Origin: Aerococcus christensenii
GTDB lineage: Bacteria > Bacillota > Bacilli > Lactobacillales > Aerococcaceae
Assembly: GCF_001543105.1 (NCBI RefSeq)
Contig: NZ_CP014159.1
Coordinates: 1,550,001 to 1,614,000, forward strand
Direction: 5' to 3'
DNA: 64,000 nt
Under the pieces are notes generated by a model that ran no database searches, had not been told where the DNA came from, and saw only the letters and a program-made list of their open reading frames with translations. The position numbers were made by a program, and so were the translations under genes. Below are positions 54,309-63,335 of the stretch, piece after piece. The stretch's first letter is position 1. The number at the start of each line of letters is the position of its first letter.

Positions 54309-55235
54309 ATGTACACTTTAATGAAAAAAATTCCAGGCGGACTCTTACTTATTCCTATGTTAGTATCCGCCCTATTTTGTACTTTTTTACCACATTTTTT
54401 TGAAATAGGAGGAGCTACTGAAGCACTTTTCACTTCGAAAGGCCTTAATTATATCATAGGCTTCGCTTGCTTATGCTCAGGCGTTTCCTTGGATATTCGC
54501 CAAGTCTCTACTGTCCTCAAAAAAGAAGGCATGCTGATTCTTGTCAAAGCTTTGCTTAACATAGGATTAGGCTTACTTTTTATTCATATTTTTGGAATGA
54601 GAGGCGTCTTTGGCATCTCTGCTATTGCTTATATTGTTACGATTTGTTCCACTAATCCTTCCCTCTTCTTAGCTTTAGAAGAAGATTATGGCTCTCAGAA
54701 TGATATGGCTGCTTTTGGATTAATCGGTATTCTATGCACACCTGCCTATCCTCTCTTAGTATTTTCGCTCTCCCAAGCCACCACTATTAATTGGACTCCT
54801 ATTATTTCTACCTTGATTCCAGTTCTTATTGGAGTTGTCATTGGGAATATAGATACCAAAATGAAAGACTTTCTTGCCCCTGGCGCAGCTCTTTCCTTAC
54901 CTTTTATGGGATTTGCTTTTGGAGCGAATATTAACTTAATCGATGCTATCCAAGCAGGTCCTCAAGGATTCTTGTTAACACTGCTTTACTATATTCCTAT
55001 GGTTCTTTTGATGGTAGGATTTGAACGCTATCTCCTCAAAAAAGATGGCGTAACTTCTATTGCCATGTCCTCTATTGCAGGCATGTCTGTTTCAGTTCCC
55101 GTCCTCATTGGGCAAACTCTACCAGTTTATCAGCCCCTCGTAGGGCCGGCAACTGCTCAAATTGCTTTTGGTGTTGTGATCTCATCGATATTGACTCCTA
55201 TCTTAGCCCAAAAACTCTACAAATTATCCCAATAA
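54309..55235 (+). CDS. kdgT: 2-keto-3-deoxygluconate permease (KdgT family)
   Basis: 308 residues with about ten hydrophobic segments. It matches KdgT in the start K-I-P-G-G-L-L-L-I-P, the S-G-V-S-L-D-I-R region and the T-N-P-S-L-F motif. KdgT imports 2-keto-3-deoxygluconate, a breakdown product of pectin and hyaluronan-type sugars. No KDG kinase or aldolase gene is near, so it stands alone here. AAGGGG lies 7 nt before the ATG. The family also exports small acids in some species, so the substrate is tentative. Confidence 0.85.
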   Translation: MYTLMKKIPGGLLLIPMLVSALFCTFLPHFFEIGGATEALFTSKGLNYIIGFACLCSGVSLDIRQVSTVLKKEGMLILVKALLNIGLGLLFIHIFGMRGVFGISAIAYIVTICSTNPSLFLALEEDYGSQNDMAAFGLIGILCTPAYPLLVFSLSQATTINWTPIISTLIPVLIGVVIGNIDTKMKDFLAPGAALSLPFMGFAFGANINLIDAIQAGPQGFLLTLLYYIPMVLLMVGFERYLLKKDGVTSIAMSSIAGMSVSVPVLIGQTLPVYQPLVGPATAQIAFGVVISSILTPILAQKLYKLSQ

Positions 55236-55243
55236 TTTAATCC

Positions 55244-55298
55244 AAAAAATCGCTAGATCCTCTCTTTCGTAGAGAATTTAATCTAGCGATTTTTTGAT
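55244..55298 (+). terminator. Terminator of the kdgT gene
   Basis: Stem AAAAAATCGCTAGAT/ATCTAGCGATTTTTT. It also covers the convergent fur-family gene. Confidence 0.9.
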
Positions 55299-55323
55299 TC
55301 CACACTACTTTATGAAGTTTTTC

Positions 55324-55821
55324 TTATCTATTGTGTGAATGGGAACAAGAATCTTTTTTGCGACAATCATCGGGACACTTTCTCTTTTCAGCAGCTTTTT
55401 TTCGACAGTCTGGACACAGTCCGCGCAATTGAAAAACATGACTCTGAATGAGGTATCCTTCTAACTGTTCTTGATACTGACTAATATCTCCTAAACGAAC
55501 AGGCACCGTCCCTCCACACGAGGTACAAATAAAGTGATGATGATGGCCAAGAATAGGATCACAATGTTGACGAAAGACCATTCCTCCATCAATTTCATTT
55601 TCTTCCAACAGTTCCAACTCTACAAACAAACGTAAATTCCGATAAACTGTATCAAAAGAAATAGAGGGATGATCCTTCGATAGGGTTTGCTGCACCTCTT
55701 TGGCACTTTTATAATGTAGAGGATCATCACTAAATACCGCCAACATATCCGCCCGACGCTTGGTGTACTTATAACCCAGTTCACTTAAATAGTTCATTGA
55801 AGCCTTTACAAAATCTACCAT
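55324..55821 (-). CDS. Fur-family metal regulator, probably Zur-like
   Basis: 165 residues. The N-terminal winged helix contains S-F-D-T-V-Y-R-N-L-R-L-F. The metal-binding part has H-H-H-H-F-I-C-T-S-C and a second C-P-D-C pair, which form the structural Cys4 zinc site. The C-terminal 25 residues form an unusual extra Cys/His-rich tail (C-P-D-D-C, then C-S-H-S-H). Gene context shows no zinc transporter, so zinc specificity is inferred from the Cys/His content only. GAGGAG lies upstream of the ATG. Confidence 0.85.
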   Translation of the reverse strand: MVDFVKASMNYLSELGYKYTKRRADMLAVFSDDPLHYKSAKEVQQTLSKDHPSISFDTVYRNLRLFVELELLEENEIDGGMVFRQHCDPILGHHHHFICTSCGGTVPVRLGDISQYQEQLEGYLIQSHVFQLRGLCPDCRKKAAEKRKCPDDCRKKDSCSHSHNR

Positions 55822-55932
55822 ACTTCTCTCTCCTCACCTTGCCCCATTATTATACAAAATTAATAGGTATTCGGCTAGTTTTAAATCAGAATATGGTATA
55901 CTGAACAAGAATCTATGAAAAGAGGTGCTCAC

Positions 55933-56763
55933 ATGACCCAAAGATCTCATACTTCAGAATTCTATCTCATTTCTGATGCGGTCGGCCAACTAACGGTCGA
56001 TCTCCTCAAAAGTGTCGCTGTTCAATTTCCAGGCATTAATATCAAAACCACTACCTATCCCTTTGTCCAACACGAAGATAACCTCCTCCCTATCTTAGAG
56101 AAAGCCAAACAGACAGGGGCTCACATTGTTGCGACCTTCGTCAAAAAGGAACTCGACCAATTAGCGAACGACTATTGTCAAAAGAACGGCATCTATTATA
56201 ACAATGTCCTTCATCCTTTAATCCAGTTAGTTAGTCACGATACGCAAACTTCTCCCGATCAAAAACCGGGTCAACGTCACCTACTCAATGACCAATACTA
56301 CAAGCGAATCAGCGCCCTCGAATTTGCTGTTCAAAATGATGACGGACGTTATCCTGAACGCTTCAAAGAAGCTGATATTGTTCTCTTAGGAATATCTAGG
56401 ACTTCTAAAACTCCCCTCTCTATCTTTCTTGCTTTTCAAGGTTACAAAGTGGCTAATCTACCTCTAGTCCCTGAAGCCAAGCTCCCTGAAGAAATCTTTC
56501 AAGTAGATACCAATAAATTGATCGGGTTGACAAACGATATCGATATCTTAAATAAATTTAGGCGTGAGCGTATGCGATCATATGGAGTAGATGAAAAAGG
56601 ACTTTACAGTGACGATAACCGCATCGAAAAGGAACTCCAATATGCCAATGACGTCTATGAACGCCTCCAATGCCCGATTATTAATGTAGCCGAGCGCTCC
56701 ATCGAAGAAACCGCTACTCTTATTTTAATGTTCATGAACTACCTACCCACAAAAGGAAACTAA
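55933..56763 (+). CDS. Pyruvate phosphate dikinase regulatory protein (DUF299)
   Basis: 276 residues. The family has bifunctional ADP-dependent kinase/Pi-dependent phosphorylase activity that turns pyruvate phosphate dikinase (or PEP synthase) off and on. The nucleotide-binding segment L-G-I-S-R-T-S-K-T-P-L-S (about residues 151-162) is the hallmark, and the N-terminus F-Y-L-I-S-D-A-V-G is typical. The start is the ATG at 55933, with GAGGTG 5 nt upstream. An extended -10 TGGTATACT lies upstream. Confidence 0.92.
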   Translation: MTQRSHTSEFYLISDAVGQLTVDLLKSVAVQFPGINIKTTTYPFVQHEDNLLPILEKAKQTGAHIVATFVKKELDQLANDYCQKNGIYYNNVLHPLIQLVSHDTQTSPDQKPGQRHLLNDQYYKRISALEFAVQNDDGRYPERFKEADIVLLGISRTSKTPLSIFLAFQGYKVANLPLVPEAKLPEEIFQVDTNKLIGLTNDIDILNKFRRERMRSYGVDEKGLYSDDNRIEKELQYANDVYERLQCPIINVAERSIEETATLILMFMNYLPTKGN

Positions 56764-56772
56764 CTTTTCAAT

Positions 56773-56826
56773 AAAACGCCCCCTGCCCGAATCTCCTAAA
56801 AGTTTCAGACAGGGGGTTTATTTATA
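56773..56826 (+). terminator. Terminator of the PPDK regulator gene
   Basis: Stem CCCCCTG/CAGGGGG with a large loop, followed by TTTATTTAT. Confidence 0.82.
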
Positions 56827-56884
56827 TATCACTCAATTAAAGGGTGATAGAAACTTTTTTCTATTAGGGACTAAACGATTTATT

Positions 56885-57175
56885 TCATACACTCAATAAT
56901 AATCCAATCACTACCCAAAAACTTACTAAGAAGAAAGAACCGAAGAAAAAGAGACTTTTCTTGCGACCAATGAAGCTTGCTAAAATCATCAAAGCTCCCA
57001 TAGCTGGGATAATATAGTAATTCATAAAAATCCCTAGGGGGCGTGGAATACCAAAAGTAGTGATCGAAATAAAATCCTTTTGCGGTAATATCCAGCAAAT
57101 TATCCAAAGAAATAAACTCGCAAGTATCCATGCCTTGCTATATTTTTCAATTTTTGTTCGCACACTTTCTAACAT
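56885..57175 (-). CDS. Small hypothetical membrane protein
   Basis: 96 residues with three hydrophobic segments (about 16-34, 47-65 and 73-95). No family recognised. The start is taken as ATG at 57175; GTG at 57187 or 57184 is possible, and the ribosome site is weak. It lies 33 nt after the phospholipase A2 gene on the same strand without a terminator between, so the two are probably co-transcribed. That neighbourhood suggests an immunity or membrane-stress role, but this is only inference. Confidence 0.6.
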   Translation of the reverse strand: MLESVRTKIEKYSKAWILASLFLWIICWILPQKDFISITTFGIPRPLGIFMNYYIIPAMGALMILASFIGRKKSLFFFGSFFLVSFWVVIGLLLSV

Positions 57176-57208
57176 GTCATTCACCACATTTCTATTTGAA
57201 AATCGCTC

Positions 57209-57790
57209 CTAACAGCCCCACTGACCTACCGAATCAAACCAAGCGATAATGGCTGCTGCCTTCCATAAAATGGATTCATCCATATAAGGCATATTTTCCT
57301 TCACGTATTCCACAAGTTCTCGATTACAGTCACAATTGGCTCCTGGCGAAAAAGGCTGGTAGCAGAGATCATGCCGTCGACAACCTTCATCCAAGATATC
57401 AATCGGCTCTTCTGTAAAATCATTGCCGCTATGTCCAGGTCCACAATAATTCCCATGGAAAGGAATACTCATTCTTAAGAACCGAATCGCAGAAAATTTT
57501 CCTTCCGAATAATCTTCACTCAGTTGTTCAATTCCCATCCCGATCTTGATAGCAGTTGCTGAGACACCTTCCTTTTCTGCTCTTCCTAAATCAAAATAAA
57601 GGCGATGATTATCTTTGACTAAGTAAGAAACCGCTACATCCGCTTGCTGTTTTACATAGGTCCTCTGTTCAAGAGTAGATAAGACCCTTTTTTCCTTAGC
57701 ATCTACATTATCTTGAGGCATTTTCCAAGTAACAATACTTATAAAACTTAAAGCAAAAAGTAATCTCATTATTTTTTGTTTCCATTTCAT
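57209..57790 (-). CDS. Secreted phospholipase A2
   Basis: 193 residues. A basic hydrophobic signal peptide covers about residues 1-31. The Ca2+-binding loop is Y-C-G-P-G-H-S-G (115-122) and the active site is C-R-R-H-D-L-C-Y, with His140-Asp141. Six cysteines lie in the mature C-terminal part (116, 137, 143, 153, 155, 193), enough for three disulfides. The enzyme would release fatty acids from glycerophospholipids outside the cell. The start is the ATG at 57790, with GGAGG 8 nt upstream. A small membrane protein follows on the same strand. Confidence 0.88.
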   Translation of the reverse strand: MKWKQKIMRLLFALSFISIVTWKMPQDNVDAKEKRVLSTLEQRTYVKQQADVAVSYLVKDNHRLYFDLGRAEKEGVSATAIKIGMGIEQLSEDYSEGKFSAIRFLRMSIPFHGNYCGPGHSGNDFTEEPIDILDEGCRRHDLCYQPFSPGANCDCNRELVEYVKENMPYMDESILWKAAAIIAWFDSVGQWGC

Positions 57791-57919
57791 AGGGAATACC
57801 TCCATTCATCAATACAAGCTACACCAAACGTTTCTATCACACTTTTAGAATATCTTGAAAGCGCTATCCAGTCAATGGCCTTTTATATCTATTAAAAACT
57901 TTTATAAGCCTTTTTTAAT

Positions 57920-57962
57920 AAAAAAACTACTTACTTCTTTTAATTAAAAGAAGCAAGTAGCC
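57920..57962 (-). terminator. Terminator of the RDD protein operon
   Basis: Minus-strand stem CTACTTgCTTCTTTT/AAAAGAAGtAAGTAG followed by a seven-T run, just past the RDD gene. Confidence 0.9.
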
Positions 57963-57989
57963 CTATATCTTCCAATTTTATGAAACCTT

Positions 57990-58664
57990 TTACAAAGATC
58001 CTTTCATTAAGTGAAATTTTTCAAGAGAAATGACAAGGGTATCTGTAAAAAAGTCGATATAATTTTGCCGTTGGGGCGTAAAGAGAACACACAAGCCTAA
58101 AATAGGGAAACGATATAAGATAAGCTTCCCTAAGCCCTCTCGAATCAAGCAAGTTCCCAAAGAAAGATGATCAGATTGAGTAGCGACCACCTTCAATTTA
58201 CAAAAATACTTGCCTAAAGTTTGCCCCTCCAAGAAAAAACTTGTTAGCGTAAAATACGCCACAAAAACACCATTCATCACAAAGAATTCGAATAAACCAT
58301 CCTTGACTAAAATCTCTTCCCCTAAAAAATATGTTATTCCAGAAAAACAAATATTACTCAAGCATTTACAGAATAAGACATCTAACCCAAAAGCTACCAA
58401 ACGCATCCAAAATCCCGCATAGACTGCTCTGGGATAAGCATCCGCTGATAACTCTTGAACTTTACCGCAATCACAAGTCGTTCTGCAGGAACAGGCTTGA
58501 TCACAAGAACACTTCTCCTGAGTCGACTGATTAGATACGTTAGAGTTTTTTTCTTCTCTATCTTCCGCCAATTCTTTCTCTAAAGCTCCCTGATAGATAT
58601 GATCATTGAGGCCAGCTAAAATATCTTCCACGGTCTCTTTTTTATTCTTTTTCTTGCCAAACAT
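57990..58664 (-). CDS. RDD-family membrane protein with CxC cysteine motif
   Basis: 224 residues. A charged cytoplasmic N-terminus holds six cysteines in a regular pattern CxC-x3-CxC-x3-CxC (residues 52, 54, 58, 60, 64 and 66). The RDD domain then spans about 80-215, with the R-L-V-A-F-G-L-D-V signature and three hydrophobic segments. RDD proteins are of poorly known function, and some act in ion transport. The start is the ATG at 58664, with GGAGG overlapping the end of sppA, so the two genes are coupled. Confidence 0.85.
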   Translation of the reverse strand: MFGKKKNKKETVEDILAGLNDHIYQGALEKELAEDREEKNSNVSNQSTQEKCSCDQACSCRTTCDCGKVQELSADAYPRAVYAGFWMRLVAFGLDVLFCKCLSNICFSGITYFLGEEILVKDGLFEFFVMNGVFVAYFTLTSFFLEGQTLGKYFCKLKVVATQSDHLSLGTCLIREGLGKLILYRFPILGLCVLFTPQRQNYIDFFTDTLVISLEKFHLMKGSL

Positions 58665-58665
58665 C

Positions 58666-59688
58666 TTATTCACCTCCATACAGGTAATAAGGTCTCGGAC
58701 TCCCTAGTTGCTTACTTAAAGTTTGAACAGCTTGTAAATCATCACTCAAGCCATTTCCACGCATAAGCTTTTGAAGAGAGATTCCTAATGAAAAGCGTTT
58801 AAAGAAATGAACTAGCCGGTTCACTTGGCTAGGTTTGACTTGATAAACTTTAGCCCCTTCTAGATTATAATCTTTCTTCAAAGCCGCAATGGCATCTTTA
58901 CGATAACCTAATTCATCAATCAAATGCTTATCTTTGGCTTGACGAGCGGAATAAATCCGACCATCTGCCAAAGGTTTTACGTCATCTTCTTTCATATGAC
59001 GCCCTTCCTCAACAATTTTTAGGAATTCTTGATAAGAATCATTTAAGAGGTCCTTCATCATATTCCGTTCTTCATCTGTGACTGAACGATAAGGAGAGAG
59101 CATGTCCTTATGATCTCCCGTTTTAAAGGTTTCAACCTTCACACCGTACTTATCCATCAAGTCCTTTACATTGTAAGCAGAAGCAATCACACCGATAGAA
59201 CCGGTCATCGTTTCCGTATCTGCAAAAATCTTATCCCCTGCCATAGAAATCATGTAACCGCCAGAGGCTGCCATTTTTTTCATGGAGACATAAATAGGGA
59301 TCTTCTTTTCTTCTTTTAAAGAACGAAGTGCCCGATAAAGTTCAACGCTTTCAAAGGTCCCTCCACCTGGAGAATTCACTTCTAAGATTAAGCCTTTTAC
59401 ATTGTTGTCTTTTTTCAAATCTTCAATCGCACGCAAAGTGCCCTTATGGTCATATGTAAGGGGTTCTTTTAGCGGAGAACCTTCTCCATGATCCATAATC
59501 GTTCCTTCCACTGTTAACACTGCAATACGTTTGCTTGATGAGCCTTCTTCGATGGTTTTATTTCCCATCATTTCTTCTGCTAATTGTGCATTCAAATTTG
59601 ACCGTTCTTGGCGAAGGGAAGCTCCTTGCGCACCAAAAAATAAAAGCAAAGCTGCTGCTATGACAACTAGCCAACTCTTCTTATTCAT
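58666..59688 (-). CDS. sppA: Signal peptide peptidase SppA
   Basis: 340 residues. One N-terminal membrane segment (about 5-23) anchors a serine protease domain. The nucleophile lies in T-M-T-G-S-I-G-V and the general-base Lys in F-K-T-G-D-H-K-D-M. The K-M-A-A-S-G-G-Y-M-I-S segment is also conserved. It degrades leftover signal peptides. The start is the ATG at 59688, with AGGA 8 nt upstream. It is co-transcribed with the RDD protein gene. Confidence 0.92.
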   Translation of the reverse strand: MNKKSWLVVIAAALLLFFGAQGASLRQERSNLNAQLAEEMMGNKTIEEGSSSKRIAVLTVEGTIMDHGEGSPLKEPLTYDHKGTLRAIEDLKKDNNVKGLILEVNSPGGGTFESVELYRALRSLKEEKKIPIYVSMKKMAASGGYMISMAGDKIFADTETMTGSIGVIASAYNVKDLMDKYGVKVETFKTGDHKDMLSPYRSVTDEERNMMKDLLNDSYQEFLKIVEEGRHMKEDDVKPLADGRIYSARQAKDKHLIDELGYRKDAIAALKKDYNLEGAKVYQVKPSQVNRLVHFFKRFSLGISLQKLMRGNGLSDDLQAVQTLSKQLGSPRPYYLYGGE

Positions 59689-59737
59689 AATGATCATCCT
59701 TCCTCATGACAAGGTTACGCCTATTATCAATTGATTA

Positions 59738-61507
59738 TTAATCGACATCAATCTTGGTAATCGCTAATTTCAATTCATCTAATTGTTTTTCAGAAACTTG
59801 ACTTGGTGCATTGGTTAGCGGATCAATTGCCCGTCCATTCTTAGGGAAGGCCATGACTTCACGAATATTGTCTTCACCAGCTAATAACATAACAAAGCGG
59901 TCTAAACCAATAGCCAATCCGCCGTGTGGTGGGAAACCATATTCCAAAGCATCCAACAAGAAACCAAATTGATTTTGAGCACTTTCTTCACTAAAACCGA
60001 GAGCATGAAGCATTTCCATTTGAATTTCTTTCTTATGAATACGGATGGATCCACCCCCGATTTCATACCCATTCAAGACAATATCATAAGCTTGGGAGTA
60101 AACTTTTTCAGGTTCAGTGGCCAAGAGATCCAAATCTTCTTCATTTGGCATAGTGAATGGGTGGTGCATAGCGGTATAACGTTTTTCATCTTCGTTGTAT
60201 TCCAATAATGGCCAGTTAACTACCCAGAGGAAGTTAAATTGATTCTTGTCCATTAATCCAAGTTCACGACCAAATTTCAAGCGAACAGCGCCTAAGGAAG
60301 CATTGACTACGGAAGCTTTGTCTGCAGAAAAGACGAGGATATCTCCGGCTTCTGCTTGCATCCGATCTACTAAAGGTTGTGGATTTTCTTTGAAGAATTT
60401 ACCGATAGGTCCTGTTAAACCTTCTTCACTGACTTTAATCCAAGCGATTCCCTTAGAACCAAATGGGGCTGTAAAGCCGGTTAAACCATCCAAATCTTTA
60501 CGGGAATACTTATCAGCAGCCCCTTTAATATTGATCGCTTTAACCAATCCGCCATTTTCCAAAGCCATATTGAAAACTTTCAAATTGTATTGACCGATGA
60601 AGTCACTGAGGTCTACTAATTCTAAACCAAAACGAGTATCTGGCTTATCAGAACCATAACGTGCCATTGCTTCATCATAAGAAATTACTGGGAAATCTTC
60701 TGAAATTTCGATTCCTTTAACAGTCTTCATCACTTGTTTTAACATGCCTTCGACCAAGTCGCGAATTTCTTCTTGGCTGAGGAAGGAAGTTTCTAAGTCG
60801 ACTTGTGTAAATTCTGGTTGACGGTCTCCCCGCAAGTCTTCATCACGGAAACAACGAACGATTTGGTAATAACGATCAAAGCCTGAAGACATTAATAATT
60901 GTTTCAACAATTGAGGAGATTGTGGCAAAGCATAGAATTCGCCGGGATGTACTCTGGAAGGAACTAAGTAGTCACGAGCACCTTCAGGAGTAGATTTAGT
61001 TAAGTAAGGCGTTTCAATATCTAAAAAATCAGCGTCTTCTAGATAATTGCGGATGGCATGTGTGATTTTAGAACGTAAACGGATATTTTTCTGCATTTTA
61101 GAACGTCGAAGATCGATATAACGATATTTCATCCGAGTATCTTCATTAACGTCGATAGTATCTTCTACAGGGAATGGAGGAGTTTTCGCTTTGTTGAGAA
61201 TAGTAAGTTCAGTGGCCATAACTTCCACATCCCCATTCTTCAATTTAGGGTTCACTTCACCTTCTGCACGCGCAACTACTGTCCCATGCACTTCAATAAC
61301 ATATTCTGACCGTAATTTTTCAGCCACTGGGAAATTATCCCCTAAGTTTTCTTGGTTAAAAACGACTTGAACGATGCCTTCACGGTCACGCATATCAATA
61401 AAGATAACGCCACCTAAGTCCCGACGTTTTTGTACCCATCCTTTTAAAGTAACTTCTTTTTTAATCCATTCGTTGGAAACAAGTCCACAATATGTAGTTC
61501 TTTTCAT
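59738..61507 (-). CDS. aspS: Aspartyl-tRNA synthetase
   Basis: 589 residues, bacterial-type class II AspRS. It has an N-terminal OB anticodon-binding domain (1 to about 105), class II motif 2 ([16 protein letters not shown]), the bacterial GAD insertion (about 290-420) and motif 3 G-L-A-I-G-L-D-R. It starts directly after the hisS stop, and its ribosome site lies in the hisS end. Expression depends on the T-box before hisS. The non-discriminating form cannot be excluded from sequence. Confidence 0.96.
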   Translation of the reverse strand: MKRTTYCGLVSNEWIKKEVTLKGWVQKRRDLGGVIFIDMRDREGIVQVVFNQENLGDNFPVAEKLRSEYVIEVHGTVVARAEGEVNPKLKNGDVEVMATELTILNKAKTPPFPVEDTIDVNEDTRMKYRYIDLRRSKMQKNIRLRSKITHAIRNYLEDADFLDIETPYLTKSTPEGARDYLVPSRVHPGEFYALPQSPQLLKQLLMSSGFDRYYQIVRCFRDEDLRGDRQPEFTQVDLETSFLSQEEIRDLVEGMLKQVMKTVKGIEISEDFPVISYDEAMARYGSDKPDTRFGLELVDLSDFIGQYNLKVFNMALENGGLVKAINIKGAADKYSRKDLDGLTGFTAPFGSKGIAWIKVSEEGLTGPIGKFFKENPQPLVDRMQAEAGDILVFSADKASVVNASLGAVRLKFGRELGLMDKNQFNFLWVVNWPLLEYNEDEKRYTAMHHPFTMPNEEDLDLLATEPEKVYSQAYDIVLNGYEIGGGSIRIHKKEIQMEMLHALGFSEESAQNQFGFLLDALEYGFPPHGGLAIGLDRFVMLLAGEDNIREVMAFPKNGRAIDPLTNAPSQVSEKQLDELKLAITKIDVD

Positions 61508-62806
61508 TTATTCTTTTCCTTCTTTCATTAATTCCTCAATTTGACTAAAGTCTGCCAAGACTTGATCCATCTTCAAGGTCTTTTCAAGGCCTGTTTGTAG
61601 ATTTTTTACATTAATATTAGCCTTTGCTAATTCTTCTTCCCCTAGTGTTAAGGTATAGAGAGCGCCTCTTCTATCAGCGTCTTTAAATTGTTTCTTAGGC
61701 TTCTTATGGTTCACATCCATCTCACAAGACACCCCTTGTTGACGAAGTGAATGAACAATTTTCATGGCTTGAGGAATCGTTTCATCTCCAATTGTTACCA
61801 CATAGACTTGTAAACTTTCGTCTTGAGGAACTGGGACTTGTTGAGCCTGCATAAGAAGGATCAAACGTTCCATACCAATCGCAAACCCAAAACCTGGTAC
61901 ATCCTGACGCCCTTCAGAAAGTTCTTTGACCAAGTTACCATAGTTTCCACCACCACAAATCGTGGTTTCAGCCCCGAAGACTTGATCATTCGTCATAATC
62001 TCAAAAATCGTATCTTGATAATAATCTAAGCCCCGAACCATATTGACATCCACTTCATAAGCAATATCAAGGGTTTCAAGAAGAGATTTCACCCCTTCAA
62101 AGCGTGCCTTGGATTCTTCTGAGAGATAGTCCAAAATACTTGGTGCGCCTTGAACAATAACCTTATCCTTTTTATCTTTGGAATCTAAGACCCGCAGCGG
62201 ATTTTGATAGAGACGTGTCTTGGAATCCTCAGATAGTTCATCAAAATGGGGTTCTAAGTAATCAATCAAAGCTTGACGATAGGCCAAACGAGCTTCTGTA
62301 TCCCCTAGAGAATTGATCACGAGTTTTAGATCTTTGACCCCTAATTTGTTCAAAATATCTACTGCCAAAGCCATCGATTCTACATCACTGGCTGCTGTTG
62401 TACCGCCAAACACTTCCACCCCTAATTGATGGAATTGTCTTTGACGACCGCCTTGAGGACGTTCATACCGAAACATAGGGCTGATATAATAAACCTTATA
62501 TGGCTTCAAATGATCAGGACCATAGAGCTTATTCTCAATGAAAGAGCGCACAATAGGTGCTGTTCCTTCCGGTTTCAAAGCAATATGACGTTCCCCTTTA
62601 TCATAGAAATCATACATTTCCTTAGTCACAACATCCGTTGTTTCTCCCACACCCCGACTGAATAAATCGAAAGATTCAAATATCGGTGTGCGAATTTCAT
62701 GATAACAATAATTAGCCATTAACTTACGAGCAACTTGTTCAATATAATGCCAAATGCCGATGTCAGATGGCAAAATATCAACCGTTCCCTTTGGTTTTTG
62801 AATCAT
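61508..62806 (-). CDS. hisS: Histidyl-tRNA synthetase
   Basis: 432 residues, class II HisRS. Motif 1 region E-I-R-T-P-I-F-E, motif 2 F-R-Y-E-R-P-Q-G-G-R-Q-R-Q-F-H-Q, the His-specific G-L-D-Y-Y and motif 3 G-F-G-F-A-I-G-M-E-R are all present. The start is the ATG at 62806, with AAGGAGG upstream; an ATG at 62824 lies in the T-box terminator tail. It is the first gene of hisS-aspS. Confidence 0.96.
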   Translation of the reverse strand: MIQKPKGTVDILPSDIGIWHYIEQVARKLMANYCYHEIRTPIFESFDLFSRGVGETTDVVTKEMYDFYDKGERHIALKPEGTAPIVRSFIENKLYGPDHLKPYKVYYISPMFRYERPQGGRQRQFHQLGVEVFGGTTAASDVESMALAVDILNKLGVKDLKLVINSLGDTEARLAYRQALIDYLEPHFDELSEDSKTRLYQNPLRVLDSKDKKDKVIVQGAPSILDYLSEESKARFEGVKSLLETLDIAYEVDVNMVRGLDYYQDTIFEIMTNDQVFGAETTICGGGNYGNLVKELSEGRQDVPGFGFAIGMERLILLMQAQQVPVPQDESLQVYVVTIGDETIPQAMKIVHSLRQQGVSCEMDVNHKKPKKQFKDADRRGALYTLTLGEEELAKANINVKNLQTGLEKTLKMDQVLADFSQIEELMKEGKE

Positions 62807-62823
62807 TATTTCCTCCTTCTTCA

Positions 62824-63045
62824 TAAAAAAACGTCCTTATTTCCTCTTTTGGAAATAAGGACGATAAAATCGTGGTACCACCTTAATTTAGCAGAATACT
62901 CTGCCCTTTTCGCCTAACGCGCGATGAACGGAATAGCTTTTCACTATTCACCTCCAGGGTGTCTTTAACCGGTCAGGAGCTCTCACCTTTCTCCTTCGCT
63001 GGTCACCAGTCAATGCCTTCGCATGCCCCTTCATTGGTGTTATCA
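62824..63045 (-). promoter_or_regulatory. T-box leader of hisS-aspS
   Basis: The minus strand holds AAGGTGGTACCACGA (T-box, 62870-62884) and a terminator CGTCCTTATTTCC/GGAAATAAGGACG with a T run (62825-62863). A stem I distal part GGAG-AAAGGTGAGAG-CTCC is visible. The likely specifier bulge reads GACAC (62959-62963), which holds GAC (Asp) and CAC (His) in overlap. Uncharged tRNA would prevent termination. Confidence 0.88.
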
Positions 63046-63051
63046 AATGAT

Positions 63052-63080
63052 AGATTACCCAATTTAAGGACAAAAGTCAA
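63052..63080 (-). promoter_or_regulatory. Promoter of the hisS-aspS T-box transcript
   Basis: TTGACT and TAATCT with a 17-nt spacer, just upstream of the leader. Confidence 0.72.
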
Positions 63081-63335
63081 CACCTAGCCCCCTGAAATCC
63101 AAAATGTTTTCTGTTTCCTTCTATTAGGAATAATCTTCTCCTTCAATCACAGCAAAATAAAAAGCCGCCCAATAACGACTTTACTCCCAGCGTAATAATA
63201 AAGAATACGACTTCCTATACTTCGAAAACTTTCTCTTGAACTGGGATACCAGGGTTATAATAAAAAGGTATATACCACTATTTATAGAAAAAAGTCAGTA
63301 GCTTTTTTTAATTTTAAACTTATAAGTTCAACATA

